Assembly: GCA_964546835.1 (NCBI GenBank)
Contig: CAZJKW010000056.1
Coordinates: 1-12,564 of the forward strand
Length of the DNA stretch: 12,564 bases
Source: JAHCHL01 sp964546835
GTDB taxonomy: Bacteria > Armatimonadota > Fimbriimonadia > Fimbriimonadales > ATM1
Direction: 5' to 3'
Shown in pieces: positions 5,754 through 12,564 of the stretch; the first letter of the stretch is position 1; each line of letters opens with the position of its first letter. The notes beneath the pieces are model-generated. The model searched no databases. It saw only the letters and a list, made by a program, of their open reading frames with translations, and had not been told where the DNA came from. The position numbers and the translations under genes are program-made.

Positions 5754-7788
5754 CGCAACTGAACAACTTTTCGCACTTCAAGCCAGCGGCGTTGATTATG
5801 TTTTGATGGCAGCGGCTGCTTGCATTCCTTTATTGCTGACCGGATACACGGTTCAACGAATTGCCATTGGACTTTTGTTTATTTCCCTTGCTATTGCCGG
5901 ATTATTATTTAGTTACATGATTAGGCGATTGGCTCCACAAGCAAAATGGATGAGACAAAGTGGTTGGATACAACTTGGTGTCGCCATTGTTGTTGGAGCA
6001 AACTTGCAGTTGTTAAACAAAACTTTGCCGGGAGGAGGATTTCCTTGGCAGTTGATTCCAGCCGCATATATGGCTTGGTTTTTGGTCGTCGGTTGTTTCT
6101 TTTTATGGAGTGACGGCGCATTACTCTTTATGGTGGTTCCGGGAATCGCTCTATTTGGAATTTTAAGTTGGTTGGAGACTGCAGGATTTTTTGAATATGC
6201 GTTGGTTTTGTTTATGGCAAGTGTTGCGGTTTTGTTAACACGATTGCATACAAGAACGATGATTGCAAAAGCGATTGCCGCCGGTTTTTCAGACACTTCA
6301 AGACTTTATTCGGGTCCATGGAAGGCGATGGCTGGTCCAACTTTGGCGATTGTTTCTGTTTTGGTTATTTCGGGATTTTCTTGGTTTGCTTCACCTACCA
6401 TTGGTTCCGCTGTTCGAACGCTTGCAGGTTCTCCTAACTTGAATGTTTCGAATCCGCTTACTTCGACCACGGGATTGGATAATCGCGATGTTGATACACG
6501 AATTGGAAGCGGACCAACTACGTCTTCCGACATGCCCGTTTTACGAGTCACAACCGGTGGCAGTCCGCCTTATTTAAGAAAAATCGCATTGGCAAATTAT
6601 CGCGGACTTGGATGGACTGCGTTTCGGACTGAACAACGGATGCCGATTTGGCCGGAAACGGAGGGTGCTAGACCTGAATCAAATGTTAGCAACGCAAAAA
6701 TTTATGACTTTGAATTGCCTGTGGATAAAACCAAATTTGATGTTGAAACGGCGACGGTCAAATCTTTATCGCGAAGTCATCCGATTGCCTATGCACCCGG
6801 ATTTATTGAACGACTTGAATATGATGGATTAGTCCGGCGTTCGGGAGGATTGCCTCCGAGTTTGGCTGATGGTTTGCCTGCAGGAAAATCTTATTATGTT
6901 CGAGCAATAACGCCAAAAGCGTCACCGATTGACTTAAAGGATGTTCCTTGGGGTGATCGCGCCGCGATACGAACTGAGTCGCTAAATTTTGATTCGATTC
7001 CCACCACCGTTAGGCGTTGGGCGCAAAATGTGACGAAAGACTCGCCAACGCAATATGACGCTGTTCGCGCGTTGATATTGGATATTGCGAAACGATGTAA
7101 ATACAATTTGAATGCCGAAAGAATTCCCGGTGACAAAGACCGCGTTGAAGCATTTCTTTTTGAAACGAACGAAGGTTATTGTGATTTATTTGCAAGTGCA
7201 TTGGCCGTTGGGTGCCGGGCGATTGGGATTCGTGCAAGACCGGTTGTTGGATTTTTGTTGGATGATTCCCGCAAAGACGGAAATGATTACATCGTTCGAG
7301 ATCGCGATGCGCATATGTGGGTCGAAGTGGAGTTTGCCGGTCATGGTTGGATTTCATTCGACCCTACGGAATTTGCAGAATCGGTTGATGGCGGCGAAGT
7401 TGGCGCATTAATGGATTCGGAATCCGACATTGATAATTGGCAAAGAATTGCACAAACCGGTGGGGTTGTTTTTGGAATTATTGCAGTTGTTTTGGTTGGT
7501 ATTGCGTTTTATTCTTATTTCCGAACCAAGGGACAACGTGACCGACGATTCGCCGCCGCCAGAAGCGTTTACTTGAAATTTTTGAAAAAGGTTCGTGTGT
7601 TGAATAAGAGGCCGAAAAAACCGGATGAAACGATTTATGAATACGCAAGTTCATGCGTAAATGGTAATGGTGAAAAAGTAATAGCAGCCGCAGAACAGAT
7701 CGAGATTGCTCTTTATGGACATGAAAAGGAGTTGGAAAATGCGCTTAAAAATGCGAAGGAACTGGTGAGTCAAATTGGAACAAAGTAA
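5737..7788 (+). CDS. TgpA-like transglutaminase-domain membrane protein
   Basis: A 683-residue protein. The N-terminal part has several membrane helices (about residues 20-61, 78-95, 108-168 and 200-220, some of them pairs), as in the DUF3488/TgpA N-terminal domain. An extracytoplasmic region follows, then a transglutaminase core with the catalytic triad visible: Cys482 in EGYCDLFAS, His526 in DAHMWVEV and Asp542 in SFDPTE. A last membrane helix lies at about 576-596, followed by a basic cytoplasmic tail (to 683) resembling DUF4129. The family is known from the MoxR-DUF58-TgpA cluster. The exact substrate is unknown, and activity may be protease-like or cross-linking. The gene overlaps the true end of the DUF58 frame by 17 bases and the start of holA by 14. 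There is no ribosome binding site at the ATG. It lies just right of a suspected chimeric join, so it may come from a different genome than the MoxR gene. Confidence 0.93.
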   Translation: MRKRLSATEQLFALQASGVDYVLMAAAACIPLLLTGYTVQRIAIGLLFISLAIAGLLFSYMIRRLAPQAKWMRQSGWIQLGVAIVVGANLQLLNKTLPGGGFPWQLIPAAYMAWFLVVGCFFLWSDGALLFMVVPGIALFGILSWLETAGFFEYALVLFMASVAVLLTRLHTRTMIAKAIAAGFSDTSRLYSGPWKAMAGPTLAIVSVLVISGFSWFASPTIGSAVRTLAGSPNLNVSNPLTSTTGLDNRDVDTRIGSGPTTSSDMPVLRVTTGGSPPYLRKIALANYRGLGWTAFRTEQRMPIWPETEGARPESNVSNAKIYDFELPVDKTKFDVETATVKSLSRSHPIAYAPGFIERLEYDGLVRRSGGLPPSLADGLPAGKSYYVRAITPKASPIDLKDVPWGDRAAIRTESLNFDSIPTTVRRWAQNVTKDSPTQYDAVRALILDIAKRCKYNLNAERIPGDKDRVEAFLFETNEGYCDLFASALAVGCRAIGIRARPVVGFLLDDSRKDGNDYIVRDRDAHMWVEVEFAGHGWISFDPTEFAESVDGGEVGALMDSESDIDNWQRIAQTGGVVFGIIAVVLVGIAFYSYFRTKGQRDRRFAAARSVYLKFLKKVRVLNKRPKKPDETIYEYASSCVNGNGEKVIAAAEQIEIALYGHEKELENALKNAKELVSQIGTK

Positions 7789-8827
7789 AGCACGAGCGAT
7801 TACGATTCATGGGCCCAGTTTTTATTTAGTTAAGCAAGCTTTGGACAATCTCATTGCGGAATTAGAAACCGGTCCAAAAGACTTTGATTTTTCAGAATTG
7901 GATGCCACCGAATCGGATGCTGCACAAGTAATGGGTTCAGTGACGACATCGCCCTTTTTTGGGCAGAAGCGAACTGTTGTTGTTCGACGTGCTGATTCAT
8001 TTAGTGAAGATGAAGGCAATCGCTTGATTGAGTTGGCAGGTAGTTTGCCTGACTTTTCCCGTTTGGTTTTGGTTTTTGAAAATGAAGACGTTACTGCTAA
8101 ATCAAAAAAGATTATTGATGCCATTAAAAAAATTGGTCTGGAGATTAAGTGTGTTATTCCATCATCGGATAAATTGGCAGAAGAACTGGTTGCAATGGCG
8201 AAAAAGGAATCCGTTATTTTGGAAAGACCTGCGGCAAAATTGTTATGCGAATTGGTTTCGGATGACCCGTCGGATGCAACCAACGAATTGCAAAAACTAT
8301 GTTTTATCTGTGCCGAATCCGGTCGAATTCAAGCGGGTGATGTCCAAAAATACACGACGTCCAGTCGTGAGCACAAAGTGTTTGCGCTTATTGATGCGGT
8401 TTGTTCGGCTAATTTGACGACGGCGATGCGACAACTTGACTTGCTTTTTGCGAGTGCAAAAGATATTGGTGGCTACGCAATGCAAAATGTTTTGCCATTG
8501 ATTCACCGTCAACTTCGATTGATTTTCCAAGCAAAGGCGATTGCATCGGAACGGGTTGGAATGGAGTCTGAGCGGGCCAAAGAGATTTGCACACAAACTT
8601 ACGGATATTTGGCACTTTGGAAGAAGGGCGGATTTGCCCTTGAAAAAATCAATTCCAGCGCAAAAAGATTGACATGGGACCAAATTAGGGAGTTGTTTTG
8701 CGCATTAGAAAGGACGGACAAACGATTAAAGGGACAATTGCCGGCAGTAAGCCACCGAGAGAGTATCGAAAGAATGGTTTTGGAAATGTGCGAAGCCGTC
8801 CGAAATAGTGGAAGAGTTTTTGCCTAA
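7775..8827 (+). CDS. holA: DNA polymerase III delta subunit, TTG start
   Basis: A 350-residue protein with the layout of the clamp-loader delta subunit: an N-terminal region (ITIHGPSFYLVKQALDNLI), the typical PFFGQKRTVVVRRAD segment (60-74), a RecA-like AAA+ domain without a working P-loop, and a C-terminal helical collar domain with NVLPLIHRQLRLIFQAKAIA. Delta opens the sliding clamp during loading in the cytoplasm. The start is TTG, preceded by GGTGAG five bases upstream. The first internal ATG is residue 53 and would remove conserved sequence, so the TTG is preferred. The frame begins 14 bases inside the transglutaminase gene, so it is probably cotranscribed and coupled. Being downstream of an envelope cluster says nothing about its own role, which is housekeeping. 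Confidence 0.93.
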   Translation: MEQSKARAITIHGPSFYLVKQALDNLIAELETGPKDFDFSELDATESDAAQVMGSVTTSPFFGQKRTVVVRRADSFSEDEGNRLIELAGSLPDFSRLVLVFENEDVTAKSKKIIDAIKKIGLEIKCVIPSSDKLAEELVAMAKKESVILERPAAKLLCELVSDDPSDATNELQKLCFICAESGRIQAGDVQKYTTSSREHKVFALIDAVCSANLTTAMRQLDLLFASAKDIGGYAMQNVLPLIHRQLRLIFQAKAIASERVGMESERAKEICTQTYGYLALWKKGGFALEKINSSAKRLTWDQIRELFCALERTDKRLKGQLPAVSHRESIERMVLEMCEAVRNSGRVFA

Positions 8828-8887
8828 AACTGCGTCCTTCCGTAGTGGTATTCTTGACACGGAAATCATTTTGTCCAAGGAGGGCCT

Positions 8888-9691
8888 ATGGCCACAACCG
8901 CACCTAATCGTGCGCATGAGGCGCGTACCTTGCGAAAGGACGTCTGGTGGTTACAACCACTGATCACTGTTCTTGTGCTTTGCGGGTTCATTGCCTATGC
9001 AACGTTCAGAACTTTTGAAAACAACTATTATCTTTCGGAATTAAGCCTTCACCCACTCTGGGAATCGGGCGGTGTTGGACATTTGTTGAGTCCTTTTTAT
9101 TCACCGTTGATTTCAGTAGATTGGGTCATTATGGGTTATCACTTTTCGCCTGCACTTTTGATTCTTCCCTTCCCCTTGAGTTTTCGGCTGACGTGTTATT
9201 ATTATCGTAAGGCGTATTATCGGTCTTTTACTATGAGTCCGCCCGCTTGTGCGGTTGAGGGGCTTGCCGGGAAAAAATATACTGGTGAAAAGTTTTGGCC
9301 GATGGCATTTCAAAACTTGCACCGCTTTGCGTTTTACGCTGCATTCATTTTTATTTTTATCTTGGGCTACGACGTAATTAAGTCCATGCAATATTCAGAC
9401 GGCTGGGGAATCAGCGTTGGAACTTTTATCCTTTTGGCAAACGTGGTCTTTTTGGGTTGTTACACTTTTGGATGCCACTCTTGGAGGCATTTGATTGGTG
9501 GCAAAGTGAATTGCTATTCCTGCAGCGCGGCTTCAAAAACACAATATGGACTTTGGAAAAAAGCGACATTTTTGAATGAGAGACACGCGCTATTTGCCTG
9601 GGTTTCGCTGTTCGGAGTAATGCTTACCGATGTTTATGTTCGTTCTGTTTGCACCGGTGTAATTGTTGACAAAATTCTAATCAAATTCTAA
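8888..9691 (+). CDS. sdhC: Succinate dehydrogenase/fumarate reductase membrane subunit (single large subunit type)
   Basis: A 267-residue protein with five probable membrane helices (about residues 20-42, 76-100, 142-166, 174-198 and 233-258). The sequences RLTCYYYRKAYY (100-111), SPPACAVEG (118-126) and QNLHRFAFY (142-150) resemble the membrane subunit of actinobacterial Sdh1, which serves alone without an SdhD. Cysteines and histidines cluster at the membrane: Cys103, Cys121, His145, Cys191, Cys196, His197, His201, Cys209 and Cys212. A membrane-embedded Rieske-type 2Fe-2S cluster has been reported for a mycobacterial Sdh1, so some of these may be metal ligands, but I cannot assign which. 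The gene has a strong ribosome binding site (AAGGAGG at 8877-8883). It ends in TAATG, overlapping the flavoprotein start by one base. The quinone site and electron direction cannot be read from sequence. Confidence 0.88.
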   Translation: MATTAPNRAHEARTLRKDVWWLQPLITVLVLCGFIAYATFRTFENNYYLSELSLHPLWESGGVGHLLSPFYSPLISVDWVIMGYHFSPALLILPFPLSFRLTCYYYRKAYYRSFTMSPPACAVEGLAGKKYTGEKFWPMAFQNLHRFAFYAAFIFIFILGYDVIKSMQYSDGWGISVGTFILLANVVFLGCYTFGCHSWRHLIGGKVNCYSCSAASKTQYGLWKKATFLNERHALFAWVSLFGVMLTDVYVRSVCTGVIVDKILIKF

Positions 9692-11263
9692 TGACAAATC
9701 TTGAAACTTTTGAATACGACGTATTAATCATTGGTGCCGGAGGCGCAGGATTGCGAGCAGCAATCGGTGCAATTGAAAAAGGTTGCAAAGTTGGAGTTGT
9801 AACGAAGTCTTTGCTTGGCAAAGCACACACGGTTATGGCAGAAGGTGGCGCGGCGGCGGCACTTGCAAACGTTGATGGAGAGGACGGATGGAAAGTCCAT
9901 TTTCGCGATACGATGCGCGGTGGGAAATTCCTAAACAATTGGCGAACCGTTGAAATTTTTGCAAAAGAGGCACCCGAACGCATTCTGGAATTAGAACGAT
10001 ATGGCGCCGTTTTTGACAGAACGTCGGACGGTTTGATTTCTCAACGGGCTTTCGGTGGACACAAATATCGGAGATTGGCTCACGTTGGAGACAGAACCGG
10101 TTTGGAATTGATTCGCACTTTGCAAGATAAAGCGGTTTCACTCGGAATTAACTGCCATATGGAAACGACTTTAGTGCGACTTTTGAAAGATGGCAATCGA
10201 ATCGTAGGTGCTGTTGGATACAAACGTGAGAATGGTGAATTTGTAATCTTTAAATCAAAAGCCATTGTATTGGCGAGCGGTGGATGGGGCCGAATGTTTA
10301 AGTTCACTTCAAACAGTTGGGAATCCACTGGTGATGGAGTGATGATGGCGTTTGAAGCCGGTGCGGAATTACAGGATATGGAAATGGTGCAATTTCATCC
10401 GACCGGAATGATATGGCCACCCGGAATGCGCGGAATTTTAGTTACGGAAGGCGTTAGAGGTGAAGGCGGAATTTTGAAAAACGGCAAGGGAGAGAGATTT
10501 ATGTTTAACCACGTTCCGGACTTTTATCGCGCCGAAACAGCAGAAACACCGGAAGAAGGGTTGCGATGGGTTGATGACAAAAAAAATAATCGGCGACCTC
10601 CGGAATTGTTACCCAGAGACGTGGTGGCGCGGGCAATTTACAAAGAGGTGGAAGCAGGGAGAGGCAGCGAACATGGCGGTGCATATTTGGATGTTTCGCA
10701 TAAAGGAGCAGATTACATTCGCAAAAAACTTCCAAGTATGTATGATCAATTTTTGCACTTGGGGGATATTGATATTACNNNNNNNNNNNNNNNNNNNNNN
10801 NNNNNNNNNNNNNNNNNNNNNNNNNNNNNNNNNNNNNNNNNNNNNNNNNNNNNNNNNNNNNNNNNNNNNNNNNNNNNNGATTCATTCTGAATTGCAAGAA
10901 TCCATGCAAAAAGGCGCGATGATTGCAAGAACTGAGGAGTCGCTAACCGAGACTTTGAACAAGGTCCTAGAATTAAAAGAACGTTCGAAAAACATTTCGG
11001 TTTCCGGAGATCAATCATTTAATCCCGGTTGGCATGCCGCTAGAGATGTGCTTTTCATGTTACAAAGTAGTGAAGTTTTGGTTCGATGTGCGCTGGAACG
11101 AAAAGAAAGTCGTGGTGGACATTGGAGATTGGATTATCTGGAAGAGGACCCCCATTGGGCGAAACATAATTTGGTAGCAACATTGGATGGCGGCTCGGTA
11201 AAGTTGCATGCAAAACCGGTACCCGAAATCCCAACTGAATTAGCTGAATTGCTAAAAGACTAA
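9691..11263 (+). CDS. sdhA: Succinate dehydrogenase/fumarate reductase flavoprotein subunit, with an internal gap
   Basis: The N-terminal part (362 residues before the Ns) has the FAD dinucleotide fold GAGGAGLRAA (15-24), the histidine for covalent FAD attachment in KAHTVMAEGG (His46), FHPTGM (235-240), TEGVRGEGG (252-260) and LPRDVVARAIYKEV (307-320). These identify a succinate dehydrogenase or fumarate reductase flavoprotein, the subunit that interconverts succinate and fumarate. After the gap (10880 onward) comes the C-terminal helical domain (MQKGAMIARTEESL, then ESRGGHWRLDY), ending at TAA 11261-11263. The two halves lie in different frames in this window, and the segment between them (roughly 150 or more residues in relatives, including the later catalytic His and Arg) is missing. 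The gene starts within TAATG, coupled to sdhC, without a ribosome binding site. Mature length is probably near 640 residues. Confidence 0.93.
10779..10878. other. Assembly gap of 100 Ns inside sdhA
   Basis: Exactly 100 Ns, the usual placeholder for an unknown distance. The frames on the two sides disagree, and family comparison suggests far more than 33 residues are missing, so the true gap is longer. Confidence 0.95.
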
Positions 11264-11273
11264 TCAAACAATC

Positions 11274-12011
11274 ATGAGCAAAGTAACCCTTGAAATCTAT
11301 CGCGGAAATGGCAATACGGGAACATTTCAAACCTATGAAGTTGATCCGGTACCGGGGATGGTGGTTTTGGATGCCGTCCACCAAATTCAAGCAAAACAAG
11401 ATGGGACTTTGGCATGTCGCTGGAATTGTAAAGCGGCAAAATGCGGCTCGTGCAGCGCGGAAGTCAATGGAAAGCCCGCACTGATGTGTAAGTCGCGAAT
11501 TGATTCTTTGCCCACTGATAAACCCATTACAGTGACTCCATTAAAGGCGTTTCCAGTGATAAAAGATTTGGTATGTGATGTTTCTTGGAATTTCTCACGC
11601 TCCGCAATGATTCCGATTTTGAAACTCAAAGATGAGGGCAGCAAGGACCCGCTTCGAATGCAACAAATGGATGTTGATCGCATTCAAGAATTTCGCAAGT
11701 GCATCGAGTGTTTTTTGTGTCAGGACGTATGTCATGTGTTGCGAGATCGCGAGCGTAAGGACATATTCTTTGGTCCTCGGCAAATGGTTAGGCTTGCGTC
11801 ACTTGAAATGCATCCGCTGGACGTTATGGATCGGCATGAGTTTATTAAAGAAAATGCCGGCGTTGGCGTTTGCAACATTACCAAGTGTTGCACGGAGGTT
11901 TGTCCTGAGCATATTCATATCACGGACAACGCGATTATTCCACTTAAGGAGCGAGTTGCTGACACATACTTTGACCCGATTCGAAAGTTGCTTCGTTGGG
12001 GCAAGAAGTAA
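11274..12011 (+). CDS. sdhB: Succinate dehydrogenase/fumarate reductase iron-sulfur subunit
   Basis: A 245-residue protein with all three cluster motifs. The 2Fe-2S ligands are Cys52, Cys57, Cys60 and Cys72 (NCKAAKCGSC then ALMC). The 4Fe-4S ligands are Cys143, Cys146 and Cys149 in CIECFLCQDVC plus Cys210. The 3Fe-4S ligands are Cys153, Cys200 and Cys206 in CNITKCCTEVCPEH. An extra cysteine (205) adjoins the third motif. The subunit carries electrons from the flavoprotein to the membrane subunit. Electron-transfer assignments follow E. coli SdhB by alignment from memory. It starts 10 bases after sdhA with no clear ribosome binding site. Its stop is one base from the stop of the convergent metG, so any terminator must lie inside metG. 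It completes a three-gene C-A-B operon. Confidence 0.95.
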   Translation: MSKVTLEIYRGNGNTGTFQTYEVDPVPGMVVLDAVHQIQAKQDGTLACRWNCKAAKCGSCSAEVNGKPALMCKSRIDSLPTDKPITVTPLKAFPVIKDLVCDVSWNFSRSAMIPILKLKDEGSKDPLRMQQMDVDRIQEFRKCIECFLCQDVCHVLRDRERKDIFFGPRQMVRLASLEMHPLDVMDRHEFIKENAGVGVCNITKCCTEVCPEHIHITDNAIIPLKERVADTYFDPIRKLLRWGKK

Positions 12012-12012
12012 T

Positions 12013-12564
12013 TTAGTGGACGCTGGTTCCTTCCGGTGCCTCTTTATCCGGCATCAGTAAAATCGCGCCACCGTCTTCTGCATCGGCTGCAAGAATCATC
12101 CCCTGACTTTCAAAACCCCTCATTTTTCGCGGAGCAAGATTTGCAACCAAAACCACTTGTCGTCCAATCACGTCTTCAGGTGAATATTGCAAGGCAATTC
12201 CTGCCAAAACTTGCCTTTGTTCTTGCCCAACCAATAATTCCAAACGCAACAACTTATCTGCACCCTCGATTCGGTGGGCATCAATAATTCGCGCAACTCT
12301 AAGTTTGACTTTTAAGAAATCATCAATCGTAATCGTTTCATCGGCCGGCTTATTTTCAGTTACAGGTTCCACTTTTTTGTCCTTTTCAAGTCGCTGGTAT
12401 ATTGGGTCTGGTTTTCCGATTTTATGCCCATCTTTCAGTGCTAATTCTGCGGCATTTTCTTTCCAATCCAAATCTTTCAACCATAACAACTCTTCGATTC
12501 GCTTGGAAAGTACCGGTGAGAACGGTCTTAACGTCCTCTCCAAAGCCACGGTGCAAAGAATCAT
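12013..12564 (-). CDS. metG: Methionyl-tRNA synthetase, C-terminal part (runs off the right edge)
   Basis: The last 183 residues of the protein are visible on the minus strand, ending at TAA 12015-12013. The beginning (ERTLRPFSPVLSKRIEELL) fits the end of the anticodon-binding helical domain of MetRS. From about residue 77 to the end there is a complete EMAP/Trbp111-type tRNA-binding domain: TIDDFLKVKLRVARI, EGADKLLRLEL, VLVANLAPRKMRGFESQGM, LLMPDKEAPEGTSVH. MetRS with this C-terminal fusion is common in bacteria, where it aids dimerisation and tRNA binding. The Met at the window edge is an internal residue, not the start, since a full MetRS is some 600 residues or more. A stand-alone CsaA/Trbp111 protein is unlikely because of the upstream helical segment. 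Confidence 0.92.
   Translation of the reverse strand: MILCTVALERTLRPFSPVLSKRIEELLWLKDLDWKENAAELALKDGHKIGKPDPIYQRLEKDKKVEPVTENKPADETITIDDFLKVKLRVARIIDAHRIEGADKLLRLELLVGQEQRQVLAGIALQYSPEDVIGRQVVLVANLAPRKMRGFESQGMILAADAEDGGAILLMPDKEAPEGTSVH

Noticed and set aside
5913..6296. Long antisense ORF of 127 codons within the transglutaminase gene
   Set aside because: It is a shadow of the membrane-rich coding frame; the sense frame has clear domain and catalytic motifs. Other antisense ORFs in the window were rejected for the same reason.
8854..8859. TTGACA upstream of sdhC as a -35 box
   Set aside because: At 16-18 bases downstream the sequence is the ribosome binding site (CCAAGGAGG), with no -10-like element, so it is probably chance. 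The sdh promoter is not identified.
8838..8864. Hairpin after holA (TTCCGT/ACGGAA) as terminator
   Set aside because: Only 6 bp with a 15-base loop and no T-run; too weak to call.
10571..11263. A separate gene starting at 10571 and crossing the N gap
   Set aside because: Before the gap this frame is out of register with the clear SdhA frame; only the part after the gap is real sdhA.
1..12564. CRISPR arrays, insertion sequences, phage or defence genes
   Set aside because: No direct-repeat array, transposase, integrase or recognisable defence domain was seen on either strand.

Overview
The window looks like a piece of a bacterial metagenome or draft scaffold: it has two N-runs, and a partial gene at each edge. 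The best guess for the organism is Armatimonadota (Fimbriimonas-like). The evidence is a prepilin-like protein with the N-terminus RRAFTLIELL...ILFPVFASAKDKAKQT and a degenerate H-X9-DG C-terminus, a free-standing 23S rRNA gene, and moderate GC with ordinary codon use. This is recognition from family knowledge, not a search result.

Layout. (1) 1-~770, minus strand: the 5' part of a 23S rRNA gene. Upstream of it there is no 16S or tRNA. Instead there is a strong consensus promoter, a boxB-like hairpin and a boxA-like antitermination site, then a divergent protein gene. (2) 978-3222: a seven-bladed WD40-like protein, a secreted pilin-like protein with a clear terminator, and a tiny lipoprotein. 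(3) 3220-3372, minus strand: a GTG-started 50-residue very basic protein with a strong ribosome binding site, convergent with the lipoprotein across a shared terminator. (4) 3439/3460-8827: an operon-like run of MoxR ATPase, DUF58 protein, TgpA-like transglutaminase membrane protein and DNA polymerase III delta (holA), with adjacent or overlapping ends. (5) 8888-12011: a three-gene succinate dehydrogenase/fumarate reductase operon in the order membrane subunit, flavoprotein, iron-sulfur protein, of the single-membrane-subunit type known from actinobacterial Sdh1. (6) 12013-12564, minus strand: the C-terminal end of methionyl-tRNA synthetase, convergent with sdhB.

How the genes work together. 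MoxR, DUF58 and transglutaminase proteins are a recurrent trio, thought to act as a chaperone-like AAA+ ATPase with a membrane-anchored partner and an extracytoplasmic transglutaminase-fold domain. holA rides at the end of this run and encodes the clamp-loader delta subunit. SdhCAB would link succinate oxidation to the quinone pool.

Two assembly problems affect the reading. The 10-N gap at 5606-5615 is flanked by two 109-base copies of the same DUF58 tail, and the last 79 bases of these are about 78% identical with almost only synonymous changes. This looks like a join between contigs from different strains or species. The 100-N gap at 10779-10878 removes the catalytic middle of sdhA, and the two halves are in different frames, so its length is a placeholder. 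I saw no CRISPR array, insertion sequence, phage or defence system. The most interesting points are the independently promoted 23S gene, the unlisted 50-residue basic protein, the Cys/His-rich SDH membrane subunit and the chimeric join.
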